Shown: positions 28,386 to 40,936 of the stretch, one piece after another
How positions within the stretch are numbered: the stretch's first letter is position 1
How the letters are laid out: each line of letters opens with the position of its first letter
NCBI RefSeq assembly: GCF_030167915.1
Contig: NZ_JARGNB010000004.1
Span: 372,001 to 436,000, forward strand
Direction of reading: 5' to 3'
Length of the DNA stretch: 64,000 nt
From: Aquabacterium humicola
GTDB lineage: Bacteria; Pseudomonadota; Gammaproteobacteria; Burkholderiales; Burkholderiaceae_C
Notes under the pieces: model-generated
Databases searched by the model: none
Told to the model about the DNA's origin: nothing
Seen by the model: only the letters and a program-made list of their open reading frames with translations
Program-made: the position numbers and the translations under genes

Positions 28386-30015
28386 GCGGAGGCCTTCAGT
28401 TTGAAGCGTTGCAGTTTGCCGGTTTCGGTGCGCGGCAGCGCGGGGAAGAACTCGATCGCGCGTGGGTACTTGTAGGGCGCGATCGACTGCTTGACGAAGT
28501 CCTGCAGCGCACGCACCAGCGCCGGGCCGGGGTCGTGGCCGGCGCGCAGCACGACGAAGGCCTTGACGATCTGGCCGCGCTCGTCGTCGGGTACGCCGAC
28601 CACCGCGCACTCGGCGACCGCCGGATGCTGCAGCAGCGCTTCCTCGACCTCGGGCGCGCCGATGTTGTAGCCGGCCGAGATGATCATGTCGTCGGTGCGG
28701 CTGCAGTAGTGGAACCAGCCGTCCTCATCCATGCGGTAGGCGTCGCCGGTGATGTTCCAGCCGCCTTGCACATAACGCGCCTGGCGCTCGTCCGCGAGGT
28801 AGCGGCAGCCGGTCGGACCCTTCACCGCGAGGCGGCCGATCTGCCCCGGCGGCAGCGGCCGGCCGTCGTCGTCGAGCACGCAGGCGACGTAGCCCGGCAC
28901 CGCCTTGCCGGTCGCGCCGGGGCGGGCTTGCGACTCGTCGTGCGAGATGAAGATGTGCAGCATCTCGGTGGCGCCGATGCCATCGATCAGCTCAAGGCCG
29001 GTGTGCTGCTTCCACAGCGCCCGCGTCGCCGCCGGCAGCGCCTCGCCGGCCGAGACGCCCTTGCGCAGCGAGCCGCCCAGCGGCGCGCTGATGCGGCGCT
29101 GGCCGGCCTCGACCGCCAGCGCGCGGTAGCTGGTCGGCGCGGTGAAGAGCACCGTGGCCCGGAACTGCGCGATGGCCTCCAGCAGCAGCGGCGGCGAGGC
29201 TTTCTCCAGCAGCACGGTCGACGCGCCGACGCTCATCGGGAACAGCAGCAGGCCGCCGAGGCCGAAGGTGAAGGCCAGCGGCGGGCTGCCGATGAAGACG
29301 TCGTCGGCATCGGCCTTCAGCACGTGCTTCGGCCAGCAGAGGTTGGCGGCGATCACGTCGCGGTGGAAATGCATCGTGCCCTTGGGCACGCCGGTGGTCC
29401 CCGAGGTGAACGCGATCAGGCAGGTGTCGTCGGCGGCGGTGCGCACGTCGTCGAACTGCGCCGGCTGGCGCGCCATCGCCGCTTCGAGGCTGGTCGAAAG
29501 GTCGCTGTCGGGCGCCGTGTTGAAGTGGCGGATCGTGCGCAGCACCGGGCACTGGCTCGCGGCGGTCGCCAGCTCATCGGCCAGCGCGTTATCGCACAGC
29601 GCGTGCGTGACCTGGGCCTTGTGAATGATCTGGCCGAGCTCCTTCGCGCGCAGCAGCGGCATCGTCGCCACCGCGATGCCGCCGGCCTTGACCACCGCGA
29701 ACCAGCAGGCCGCCATCATCGGATTGTTGGGCGCGCGCAGCAGCACGCGGTTGCCCGGCACCAGGCCCATGTCGCGCACCAGCACGTTCGCGATGCGGTT
29801 GGCCTTGTCCTGCAGATCGGCGTAGGTCCAGCGCAGCCCGCCCGGGGCCTGGATGCACAGGCGCGCGCCCTCGCCCGCGGCGATGCGCTTGTCCAGCAGC
29901 TCGGTCGCGCAGTTCATCTGCGCGGGGAACTGCAGCTCGGGCAGCTGAAACAGGTACTCGGGCTGCTGCGCGGCCGGCGGCAGGCGGTCGCGGGCAAAGG
30001 TGTCGACATGGGCGC

Positions 30016-30019
<4 letters not shown>
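28382..30019 (-). CDS. 2-aminobenzoate-CoA ligase (benzoate-CoA ligase family)
   Basis: 545-aa ANL-superfamily adenylate-forming enzyme, predicted to activate 2-aminobenzoate (or a close aromatic acid) to the CoA ester with ATP. Core motifs are [19 protein letters not shown] (P-loop), [31 protein letters not shown] and the C-terminal lysine motif [14 protein letters not shown]. Resemblance to benzoate/2-aminobenzoate-CoA ligases and the neighbouring monooxygenase/reductase fusion give the substrate call. The ATG at 30019 has AAGGAGG upstream and overlaps the acyl-CoA dehydrogenase stop. The exact aromatic substrate is inferred from context. Confidence 0.85.
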
Positions 30020-31182
<1,163 letters not shown>

Positions 31183-31183
31183 T

Positions 31184-32056
31184 TCAGTTCCCCTCGAACA
31201 CCGGCCGGCGCTTGGCGACGAAGGCCTCGTAGGCGCGCTTGAAGTCGTTGGTCAGCATGCAGATCGCCTGCGCCTGCGCTTCGGCCTCGATCGCCTGGTC
31301 GACCGTCATGCTCCACTCCTGGTGCAGCATGGTCTTGGTGATGCCGTTGGCGAAGGCCGGGCCGGCGGCGATCTCGGCGGCGAGCGCCTGCGCGTCGGCG
31401 AGCACCGCGTCGGGCGCGCTCAGGCGGTTGAAGAAGCCCCACGCGGCCCCTTCGTCGCCGGTCATCGAGCGGCCCAGGTACAGCAGCTCGCTGGCGCGGC
31501 CCTGGCCGATGATGCGCGGCAGCATCGCGCAGGCCCCCATGTCGCAGCCGGCGAGGCCGACGCGGTTGAACAGGAACGCGGTCTTCGAGCGCGCGGTGCC
31601 CAGGCGCAGGTCCGAGGCCATCGCCAGGATCGCGCCGGCGCCGGCGCAGACGCCGTCGATCGCCGCGACGATCGGCTGCGGGCAGGCGCGCATCGCGCGC
31701 ACCACGTCGCCCGTCATGCGGGTGAACATCAGGAGTTCGGGCGCTTCCAGGCGCACCAGCGGGCCGATGATCTCGTGCACGTCGCCGCCGGAGCAGAAGT
31801 TGCCGCCGGCGCCGGTGAGCACGACCGCGTCGATGTCGTCGGCGTACTTCAGCGCACCGAACAGTTCGCGCAGCTCGGCGTACGAATCGAAGGTCAGCGG
31901 GTTCTTGCGCTCGGGGCGGGCCAAGGTGATGGTCGCGACGCGGCCATCGGCCTGCCAGAGGAAATGACGCGCATCGTACGCGGCCATGGAGCGCCGGTTG
32001 CCGGCGGCCAGCGCGGGGTCGACGCGGGGAAGGGAGTCGCTCATCGGATGGCTCAT
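31184..32056 (-). CDS. Enoyl-CoA hydratase/isomerase family protein
   Basis: 290-aa crotonase-fold protein. The oxyanion-hole segments are [18 protein letters not shown] and [24 protein letters not shown]. The usual catalytic Glu of hydratases is not in its standard GGG.E context, but [18 protein letters not shown] holds the equivalent loop with Asp. It could hydrate, isomerise or hydrolytically open the ring of the alicyclic CoA intermediate. The ATG at 32056 overlaps the MarR gene stop by 4 bp. Confidence 0.9.
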   Translation of the reverse strand: MSHPMSDSLPRVDPALAAGNRRSMAAYDARHFLWQADGRVATITLARPERKNPLTFDSYAELRELFGALKYADDIDAVVLTGAGGNFCSGGDVHEIIGPLVRLEAPELLMFTRMTGDVVRAMRACPQPIVAAIDGVCAGAGAILAMASDLRLGTARSKTAFLFNRVGLAGCDMGACAMLPRIIGQGRASELLYLGRSMTGDEGAAWGFFNRLSAPDAVLADAQALAAEIAAGPAFANGITKTMLHQEWSMTVDQAIEAEAQAQAICMLTNDFKRAYEAFVAKRRPVFEGN

Positions 32057-32612
32057 CGGTTTGGCGGATCGGAGGGTCTGGCGGCAGCGTCGGCAGCTGC
32101 CGCGGTGTCGTTCGAGGCCTGGCGCTCGGCGATCGTCAGGCGCAGGGTGCCCAGCAGCGCATGCAGGGTCTTGCGGTCGGCGGCCTTCAGGCCGCTCATC
32201 AGCTCGACGATCCAGCTTTCGTGCTCGGCCGCCATCTGCTCGAAGCGCGCGCGGCCGTCGGCGGTGAGCTTCAGCACCGAGGCCCGCCGGTCTTCGGGCG
32301 CCGGCTCGCGCTGCACCAGGCCTTCCTTCTCGAGCTCGTCGGTGAGCCCGGTGATGTTGCCGCCGGTCACCATCAGGTAGCGCGACAGCGCGTTCATGCG
32401 CAGCCCTTCCGGGTGCCGCTGAAGCTGCGCGAGGTAGTCGAAGCGCGACAGCGTGATGCCGAAGCGCGCGCGCAGCCGCTTGCGGATCTCTGTCTCGATC
32501 TGCGTGCTGCAGGCGAGCAGCCGCAGCCAGAGCTTCAACGCGGCATGGTCGTCGGCGCCGGCACGCGCTTCGAGGCCGATGCGGTGCTCGTCGAGCGGGG
32601 GATTGCGGCTCA

Positions 32613-32613
<1 letters not shown>
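32053..32613 (-). CDS. MarR family transcriptional regulator
   Basis: 186-aa winged-helix regulator. The MarR core reads [68 protein letters not shown], with recognition helix and the wing [11 protein letters not shown] Pro/Ala-rich tail follows. MarR proteins in such operons normally repress until the aromatic substrate or its CoA ester binds. It lies within the operon (start overlaps the preceding stop as TGATG), so it would be autoregulated through the dyad at 35042-35058. Confidence 0.93.
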
Positions 32614-34997
<2,384 letters not shown>

Positions 34998-35024
34998 TGC
35001 AGCTCGCTCCAATCGATGGGCTGC

Positions 35025-35053
35025 AATGTAGGTCTAGATACTTTAGAAGTCAA
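35025..35053 (-). promoter_or_regulatory. Predicted promoter of the 2-aminobenzoate operon
   Basis: On the minus strand TTGACT (-35, 35048-35053), 17-bp spacer, TACATT (-10, 35025-35030; 4 of 6), 28 bp upstream of the ATG at 34997. Confidence 0.6.
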
Positions 35054-35058
35054 CTAAA
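35042..35058. promoter_or_regulatory. Candidate MarR operator
   Basis: TTTAG, 7 bases, CTAAA: a dyad centred on the predicted -35 hexamer, in an AT-rich island inside GC-rich DNA. Size and placement suit MarR repression of the operon. Confidence 0.5.
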
Positions 35059-37602
35059 TCAGCTGAACTCACCGTACTCCGAAACCGGCGCCTCGGCGGC
35101 CACCGCGACACGCTCGATGGCCTCGGCCAGCAGCCGCGGATCGATCGGCTTGCTGACGTGGTCGTTCATGCCGGCGGCCAGGTAGGCCGCGCGCTCCTCG
35201 GGCATCGCGTTGGCGGTCATCGCGACGATCGGCACCCGGCCCACCGGCCCGGGCAGCGCGCGGATCGCCTCGGTCGCGCTCTGGCCGTCCATGTCGGGCA
35301 TCTGGATGTCCATCAGCACCAGGTCGTAGCGCGCGGCCTGCACCTGGCGCAGCGCCTCGATGCCGTCGGCGACGATGTCGCTGAAGTGGCCCTGCTGGTC
35401 GAGCATGGCCTTGATCAGGATCTGGTTCACGCCGTTGTCCTCGGCGACCAGGATGCGCAGCGGCCGCGAGGCCCGCGGCAGCGCATCGGGCGCCGGCGCG
35501 GCGGCCGGCTGCGTCGACGCCGGTGCCATGCGCAGCCGCACCGTGAAGCGGCTGCCGGCACCCGGCTGGCTGTGAACCTCGATGCCGCCGTGCATCAGCT
35601 CGACGATCTCGCGGCTGATCGCCAGCCCGAGGCCGGTGCCGCCGAAGCGCCGCGCGGTCGAGCTGTCGGCCTGGCTGAAGCGCTCGAAGAGCCGGGGCAG
35701 CACGTCGGGCGCGATGCCGATGCCGGTGTCGCTGATGACGATCGTGATCTCGATCGACCGGTCCGCCGGGGCGTCGGGGTCGATGCGGTGCGTCAGCGCC
35801 ACCTCGACGTGCCCGCGGTCGGTGAACTTCAGCCCGTTGCCGATCAGGTTGAACAGCACCTGGCGCAGCCGGCTCGGGTCGCCGCGCACGCGCGCCGGCA
35901 GGTCGGCGGGCAACTGCAGGCGCAGCTCGAGTCCCTTGGCCTCGGCGCGCACCGCGAGCAGCGACACCACTTCCTCGATCGTCTCGACCAGCGGGAAGTC
36001 GACGATCTCCAGCTCCATGCGGCCGGCCTCGATCTTCGACAGGTCCAGGATGTCGTTGATGATGGCCAGCAGGCTCTGGCCGGAGCTGCGGATCAGCTCG
36101 GCATGGTGGCGCTGCTCGGCGTTCAGCGGGCTCGCCAGCAGCAGCCCGTTCATGCCCAGCACCGCGTTCAGCGGCGTGCGGATCTCGTGGCTCATCGCCG
36201 CCAGGAAGCGCGACTTGGCCTTGCTGGCGGCTTCGGCCGCGTCCTTCACCTGCGCCAGTTCGCGTTCGGCCGCGGTGATGTCGCGGAACACGCTGACCAG
36301 GCCGCCGTCGGCGGTGCGGCGCTCGATGGTGTGGATGACGCGGCCGTCCGGCAGCGTCTGCGAATGCACGCCGTCGCCCTGGCGCGCGAGCGCCAAGCGG
36401 CGCTCGACGTAGGCCGCGCGCTCGTCGTCGCCGGCGTCGGGCAGCAGCGCCACGGCCGCCCGCTGGGCGATCGCGCGTGCGCTGACGCCGACGGCCAGCG
36501 TATCGGCCAGCCACGGGAACAGCTCGACGTAGTGCCGGTTCCACGCGACGAGGCGGTCCTGTGCGTCGTACAGCACGAAGCCGTCGTGCATCGACGCCAG
36601 CGCATGCTCCAGCGTGTCGCGCGAGCTCGCCAGCTCGGCCCGTGCGCGGTACAACCGGTTCAGGTACCACTGGCCGAAGCCTGCGGCGCCGAGCACCAGC
36701 GCACCGAACAGCGCGGCGATGCCGATGATCACGCGGCTGTCGTCCGGCCAGCGGCCGAGCGCGGCACTCAGCGGCAGGCTCGCGACGATGCGCAGGCTGC
36801 GGTAGATGGCCGGACGCACGACGACGATCGCCGGCTCGCCGGTCAGCCGCGCGGGTGCGCGCACGGCGCTGTTCGGCGCAGGCAGCGCGGCGGGCGCGCT
36901 GGCCGCCGGCAGCAGCGGCGGCAGCAGGCGGCCGATCTGGCGCTCGTCGGCCGGCATGCTCAGCAGCAGCAGGCCGTCGTCGCGCTCGACCGTGACCTGC
37001 AGCCCGGCGAGGTCGTTGGCCTGCGCCAGCAGCGCCCCCAGCAGCGGCAGCGGCACCTCGGCCACCACCAGGCCGCGGCGCTGCGCATCCAGCTGCACCG
37101 GCCGCGCGAAGTACAGCGCGCGTTCGGCGCTGGCGAAAGGCACCACCGGCGCGCTGATCGACAGCGCCGGCACCGCCTGCGCGAGCACCTGGCGCGCGAA
37201 GTCGTCCGGCAGCTTCAGGCCGAGCCGGCGCGTCTGCGGTTCGGCCGCGGCGATCACCTGGCCGTCGTCGCCCACCAGCGCGAGGTCGCGCACCAGCAGG
37301 TTCTGGTGGTTGATGCGCGAGAGCGTGCGCTCGAGGCGCTCGACGTCGATGCGGCCGTCGGGGCGGCGCAGCTCGGCGATCAGCTCGTCCATGCCGGCCA
37401 GCAGCACGTCGACGCCGACGAAGCTGCGGTTCAGGCCCGCCTCGGCGCCGTTGATGAAGTGCAGGCTGCGCGCTTCGCTGGTGCGCAGCGCGGCCCCGTG
37501 CTGGTAGGCCAGCAGCGCGGCCGTGGCGGCGCCGATCGCGACGACCATCAGCGCGGCCCCGCCCCACAGGGCGAACCGAAAGCGGCGCATCACGCGGGGC
37601 AT
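35059..37602 (-). CDS. Hybrid sensor histidine kinase/response regulator
   Basis: 847-aa membrane kinase. TM1 lies at about residues 11-32, a periplasmic sensor of about 255 residues (Cache-like by size and by NHQNLLVRDLALVGDDGQVIAAA) follows, then TM2 at about 291-311. A PAS domain sits at about 328-445 (SMHDGFVLYDAQDRLVAWN). HisKA has H472 in SRFLAAMSHEIRTPLNAVLG. The HATPase motifs are NLIGNGLKF, SDTGIGI and FGGTGLGLAISREIVELM. The C-terminal receiver has the phospho-acceptor D765 in LVLMDIQMPDMDG. The ATG at 37602 lies 22 bp after the stop of a TRAP-type binding protein, which may present the ligand. Its stop is 61 bp upstream of the 2-aminobenzoate operon, same strand. Confidence 0.92.
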   Translation of the reverse strand: MPRVMRRFRFALWGGAALMVVAIGAATAALLAYQHGAALRTSEARSLHFINGAEAGLNRSFVGVDVLLAGMDELIAELRRPDGRIDVERLERTLSRINHQNLLVRDLALVGDDGQVIAAAEPQTRRLGLKLPDDFARQVLAQAVPALSISAPVVPFASAERALYFARPVQLDAQRRGLVVAEVPLPLLGALLAQANDLAGLQVTVERDDGLLLLSMPADERQIGRLLPPLLPAASAPAALPAPNSAVRAPARLTGEPAIVVVRPAIYRSLRIVASLPLSAALGRWPDDSRVIIGIAALFGALVLGAAGFGQWYLNRLYRARAELASSRDTLEHALASMHDGFVLYDAQDRLVAWNRHYVELFPWLADTLAVGVSARAIAQRAAVALLPDAGDDERAAYVERRLALARQGDGVHSQTLPDGRVIHTIERRTADGGLVSVFRDITAAERELAQVKDAAEAASKAKSRFLAAMSHEIRTPLNAVLGMNGLLLASPLNAEQRHHAELIRSSGQSLLAIINDILDLSKIEAGRMELEIVDFPLVETIEEVVSLLAVRAEAKGLELRLQLPADLPARVRGDPSRLRQVLFNLIGNGLKFTDRGHVEVALTHRIDPDAPADRSIEITIVISDTGIGIAPDVLPRLFERFSQADSSTARRFGGTGLGLAISREIVELMHGGIEVHSQPGAGSRFTVRLRMAPASTQPAAAPAPDALPRASRPLRILVAEDNGVNQILIKAMLDQQGHFSDIVADGIEALRQVQAARYDLVLMDIQMPDMDGQSATEAIRALPGPVGRVPIVAMTANAMPEERAAYLAAGMNDHVSKPIDPRLLAEAIERVAVAAEAPVSEYGEFS

Positions 37603-37624
37603 GGGATCGGCCGGTGCGGCGGGC

Positions 37625-38701
37625 TCAGCGCGACGCCGGGGCGGTGATGCCCCAGGGCGTCCCCAGCGTCTGGTTCCACACCTCAGCGCAGCCGGCGCCG
37701 CAGCGCTGCAGCCAGCGCCCGAGCACCGGGCCGGACAGCAGCTGGCGGCGGCGCTGCTCGTCGTCGGCGCTGGCGCGCACCTCGACCATGCGGCCGCGCT
37801 TGCCGCTGACGCAGCCGGCGGCCCCGGTGTTGCAGGCCAGGCCTTCGCCGGTCTCGCGGTCCGACTCGGCCCAGATCGCCTGCTCCAGCTTCGGCAGCTC
37901 GCGCTGCAGCAGCGCGCGCAGCTCGGCCGGCAGCGCGTTCCAGGCGGCGCGGTTGGCACCGAACAGCGCCAGGCCCCAGCTCACGGCCATCGGGTGGATG
38001 TGCGTCGTCAGCTCGTGCAGGCCGATGGTATTGCCGGACATCGTGCCGGTGATCGCGCAGTCGAGGTTGCCCTGGCGCATGCCGTCGACGATGCCGGCGA
38101 AGCCGATCGTCACCGGCGTCGCGCCCAGCGCCTCGACCCAGTCGGCCTGCGGCGGGCTGGCGACGCGGATGCGCCGGCCGCCGAGGTCGCCCAGCCCGTT
38201 GAAGGCCTTCTTGCAGAACAGCACCTGCGCCGGGTAGGTGTAGACCGCCAGCAGCTCGACGCCGTGGCGCTCGCGCAGCGTCTTCGCCAGCTGCGGCCGG
38301 TAGGCGGCGACCGAGCGCCTGAGCGCGGCCATGTCGGGGTTCAGGCCGGCCAGGTCGGGTGCCGCGACCAGCGGCTCGCCGACCGCGCTCTGGCTGACCA
38401 GCGCGGTGCCGAAGGGCACGACGCCCAGCTGCATCAGCTGCAGCATCTCCTGGCCGCGGATGCCGGCGCGGTCGAAGGGCACGATCTCGGCGCTCCACTG
38501 GCCGCCCGTCAGGCGCAGCAGCGTCTCGGTCCAGAACGGCTCCTCGTGGCGGGTGAACTGGTTGACGCCGGCCAGTCCGCCGACGACCTTCAGCCGCTGC
38601 GGCGCGCTGCCGGCGGCCGCGGGCTGCGCGGCGGCGGCCAGCGCGGCCGACAGGCCGAGGGCGGCGAACAGGCCACGCACGAAGAGGCCGGCTTTGCACA
38701 T
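37625..38701 (-). CDS. Orphan TRAP-type (DctP-like) substrate-binding protein
   Basis: 358-aa periplasmic protein with signal peptide MCKAGLFVRGLFAALGLSAALAAAAQ. The DctP-family pattern is seen in EMLQLMQLGVVPFGTALVSQ, NGLGDLGGRRIRVASPPQADWVEALGATPVTIGFAGIVDGMRQGNLDCAITGTMSG (with the Arg that clamps a carboxylate), and GLALFGANRAAWNALPAELRALLQ. No DctQ or DctM membrane genes are adjacent; instead it sits 22 bp upstream of a hybrid histidine kinase. That suggests it serves as a ligand-binding co-sensor rather than a transport component. AGGAG lies 10 bp before the ATG. Confidence 0.88.
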   Translation of the reverse strand: MCKAGLFVRGLFAALGLSAALAAAAQPAAAGSAPQRLKVVGGLAGVNQFTRHEEPFWTETLLRLTGGQWSAEIVPFDRAGIRGQEMLQLMQLGVVPFGTALVSQSAVGEPLVAAPDLAGLNPDMAALRRSVAAYRPQLAKTLRERHGVELLAVYTYPAQVLFCKKAFNGLGDLGGRRIRVASPPQADWVEALGATPVTIGFAGIVDGMRQGNLDCAITGTMSGNTIGLHELTTHIHPMAVSWGLALFGANRAAWNALPAELRALLQRELPKLEQAIWAESDRETGEGLACNTGAAGCVSGKRGRMVEVRASADDEQRRRQLLSGPVLGRWLQRCGAGCAEVWNQTLGTPWGITAPASR

Positions 38702-38900
38702 CGAGGGCAGCTCCTGGAAAGGGGTGGGCGCGTGGCGCGCCGACCCCGCGATGATGCCTGCTGGCGGCCAGCGTGTGCGGCCATCGGCGGTCCGGCGGGC
38801 GCGAGGCGGGCCGGCACGGCGTGGCACCATTGCGCTGTCGGTCCCGGCCGCGAAGGGCATCGCCGCCCCCGGCGGACCGGGCACCGTTGAAAGAGAACCG

Positions 38901-40904
38901 ATGCGCAGCTCCCCCGCCTGGCGTGACCCCCTCGATGCGGCATCGCCGCCGGCGGTGGCGGGCGCGTCGGCCCGGCGCGGCAACCGGCGCCGGCTGCTGG
39001 TGTTCGGCGCGGTGTTCGTCGTGCTGGTGGCCGCCGGGCAGTTCTGGAACTGGTCGCGCCCGGCGCAATACCAGGCGAGCACGCGGCTGCAGGTGCAGCT
39101 GCCGGCGAGCGCCGCGGCGGCCAGCAATGCGCTGGCGGCCGAGACCGGCCTGGGCGTGCAGGTGCAGAGCATCGTCAGCACGCCGATGCTGCAGCAGCTG
39201 GCGCGCCGGCTGGCGGCGGCGGGCCAGCCGGTGGCCGCCGGCGAGGGCGATGCGGTCGGCACGCTGCGCCGCCTGATCAGCGCGCAGCGCGTCGCCGATA
39301 CCGAGGTGCTGGAGCTGCGTGCCGCCGGCACGGAGCGCACGCTGCTGGCGCCGGCGCTGAACGAGCTGGTGGCCGCCTACCGCGACCAGCTGCTGGCCGA
39401 CTTCGAGCGCGACAGCACGCAGCAGCTCGCCGGCCTGCGCGGCGAGCTCGCGCGCATCGAGAAGAACGCCGCCGAGCGGCGCGCGCAGCTGGAGCGCTTC
39501 CGCGGCCGCAGCGGCCTGGTCAGCACCGAGCGCGAGGATGCCGAAGCGGTGGCGCGCAGCCGCGGCCTGTCGACCGCGCTGAACAACGCGCTGGAGAAGC
39601 AGGCGGCGGCCGACGCGAAGCTCAGCGCGCTGAAGCAGGCGGCCGCCGGCGGGCCGGCGGTGCGCTCGAAGGACGACCCGACGCTGTCGGCGCTGGAGAC
39701 GCGCGCCTCGCAGCTGCGCGAGGAAGTGCGCGAGATGGAGCGCAGCTTCACGCCCGACTTCATGGCGATGGACCCACGCGCGAAGGCGCTGCGCACGCGG
39801 CTGGCCGAGATGGAGCGCCAGATCGCCACCCAGCGCAGCGCCGGACAGGCCGCGGTGCTGGCCGGCGCCCAGGAGGACGCCGCTGCGGCGCAGGCCGCGG
39901 TCGAGCGGCTGCGCGTGCAGCTGGCGCAGCAGGGCGCCGGCATGAAGACCTTCCAGGCCGGTTTCACGCAGGCCAAGCTGCTGGAGGACGACCTGGCGCA
40001 GGTCGAGAAGGCCCGGCGCGAGCAGCTGGAGCGGCTGGCGCGGCTGGAGGCGGCCGAGCGCAACCGCGCGCCGCGCATCCGCGTGCTGGAGGCCGCCGCC
40101 GCGCCGAGCGAGCCCTACGCGCCCGCCTACTGGCGCGACGGTGCGCTGGTGGTCGGCGCGGCGTTCGCGCTCGGGCTGGTGGCGATGGGTTTCGTCGAGC
40201 TCTTCAACCGCCCGCCGCCGGCCGTCGCGCCCGCGCCGTCGACCACGGTGGTCTTGCCGCACTGGAACGCGGCGCCGGGCCTGGCGGCCGCTCCGGCACC
40301 GGCGCTGCTCGGCGCCGCAGCGCCGGTCGAACGGCTGGCCGGGCCGGCGGCGCCACCGCCGCGCGAGCTCGAGCAGGCCGAAGCCGCCGCGCTGCTGGCG
40401 GCGGCCCAGGGGCCCACCCGCATCGCCTGCGCCGCCGCGCTGCTGGGCCTGGGCGCCGACGAGTTGCTGGCGCTCCAGGCCGGCGACCTCGACCGCGCCG
40501 CGCGGCGGCTGCAGGTCGGCGGCAGCGCGCCGCGGCGTGTGCCGGTGCCGGACTGGCTGGCCGACGAAGTCACGCGCGCCGCCGCGGTCGGCGACGGGCC
40601 GCTGCTGCGCGATGCGGCCGGCCGCCCGCTCGATGCAAGCCAGCTGCGCGTGGACGTCACCTGTGCCGCGGTCGATGCCGGCCTGCCGCATCCGGCGGAC
40701 GTGACCCCCGCGCTGCTGCGCCACACCTGCATCGCGTGGCTGGTCGGCCAGGGGCTGCGCTTCGCCGAGCTGCCGGCGCTGGTCGGCCCGGTGGACCTCG
40801 ACACGGTCACCGCGCTCGCCGGCCGCGTATCGCCCGCCGTGCGCCGCGGCGCCGCCGAGATCGAACCGATGATGCCGGCGCTGCGGCTCGCGCCGCCGGT
40901 CTGA
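38901..40904 (+). CDS. Wzz/GumC-like polysaccharide co-polymerase fused to a degenerate tyrosine-recombinase-like domain
   Basis: 667-aa fusion. TM1 lies at about residues 31-48. A periplasmic Wzz-type head (QYQASTRLQVQLPASA) and long coiled coil (about 165-390, with SKDDPTLSALETRASQLREE) follow, then TM2 at about 414-434 (DGALVVGAAFALGLVAMGFVEL). This is the architecture of chain-length determinants that set exopolysaccharide length. After an Ala/Pro-rich cytoplasmic linker, residues 488-645 look like a XerC-type catalytic domain: LLGLGADELLALQAGDLD, RRVPVPDWLADEV, LRHTCIAWLVGQGL and LPALVGPVDLDTVTALA. Only the middle Arg (R607) survives. The first Arg position is Gly (518), the two His positions are Ala604 and Pro630, and no Tyr follows, so it cannot recombine DNA. 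No tyrosine-kinase Walker motifs are present. AAAGAGAA precedes the ATG. No other polysaccharide genes lie nearby. Confidence 0.85.
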   Translation: MRSSPAWRDPLDAASPPAVAGASARRGNRRRLLVFGAVFVVLVAAGQFWNWSRPAQYQASTRLQVQLPASAAAASNALAAETGLGVQVQSIVSTPMLQQLARRLAAAGQPVAAGEGDAVGTLRRLISAQRVADTEVLELRAAGTERTLLAPALNELVAAYRDQLLADFERDSTQQLAGLRGELARIEKNAAERRAQLERFRGRSGLVSTEREDAEAVARSRGLSTALNNALEKQAAADAKLSALKQAAAGGPAVRSKDDPTLSALETRASQLREEVREMERSFTPDFMAMDPRAKALRTRLAEMERQIATQRSAGQAAVLAGAQEDAAAAQAAVERLRVQLAQQGAGMKTFQAGFTQAKLLEDDLAQVEKARREQLERLARLEAAERNRAPRIRVLEAAAAPSEPYAPAYWRDGALVVGAAFALGLVAMGFVELFNRPPPAVAPAPSTTVVLPHWNAAPGLAAAPAPALLGAAAPVERLAGPAAPPPRELEQAEAAALLAAAQGPTRIACAAALLGLGADELLALQAGDLDRAARRLQVGGSAPRRVPVPDWLADEVTRAAAVGDGPLLRDAAGRPLDASQLRVDVTCAAVDAGLPHPADVTPALLRHTCIAWLVGQGLRFAELPALVGPVDLDTVTALAGRVSPAVRRGAAEIEPMMPALRLAPPV

Positions 40905-40936
40905 CCCGCCCACCCCCGACCCCGCAAGGAGAGCCC

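Noticed and set aside
38840-38860. Sigma-54 promoter at GTGGCACCATTGC
   Set aside because: Only 7 bases lie between the GG and GC elements instead of 10.
40380-40904. Active integrase or mobile-element boundary
   Set aside because: Catalytic Arg, both His and Tyr are missing, the segment is fused in frame to a membrane protein, and no attachment repeats or mobility genes are near.
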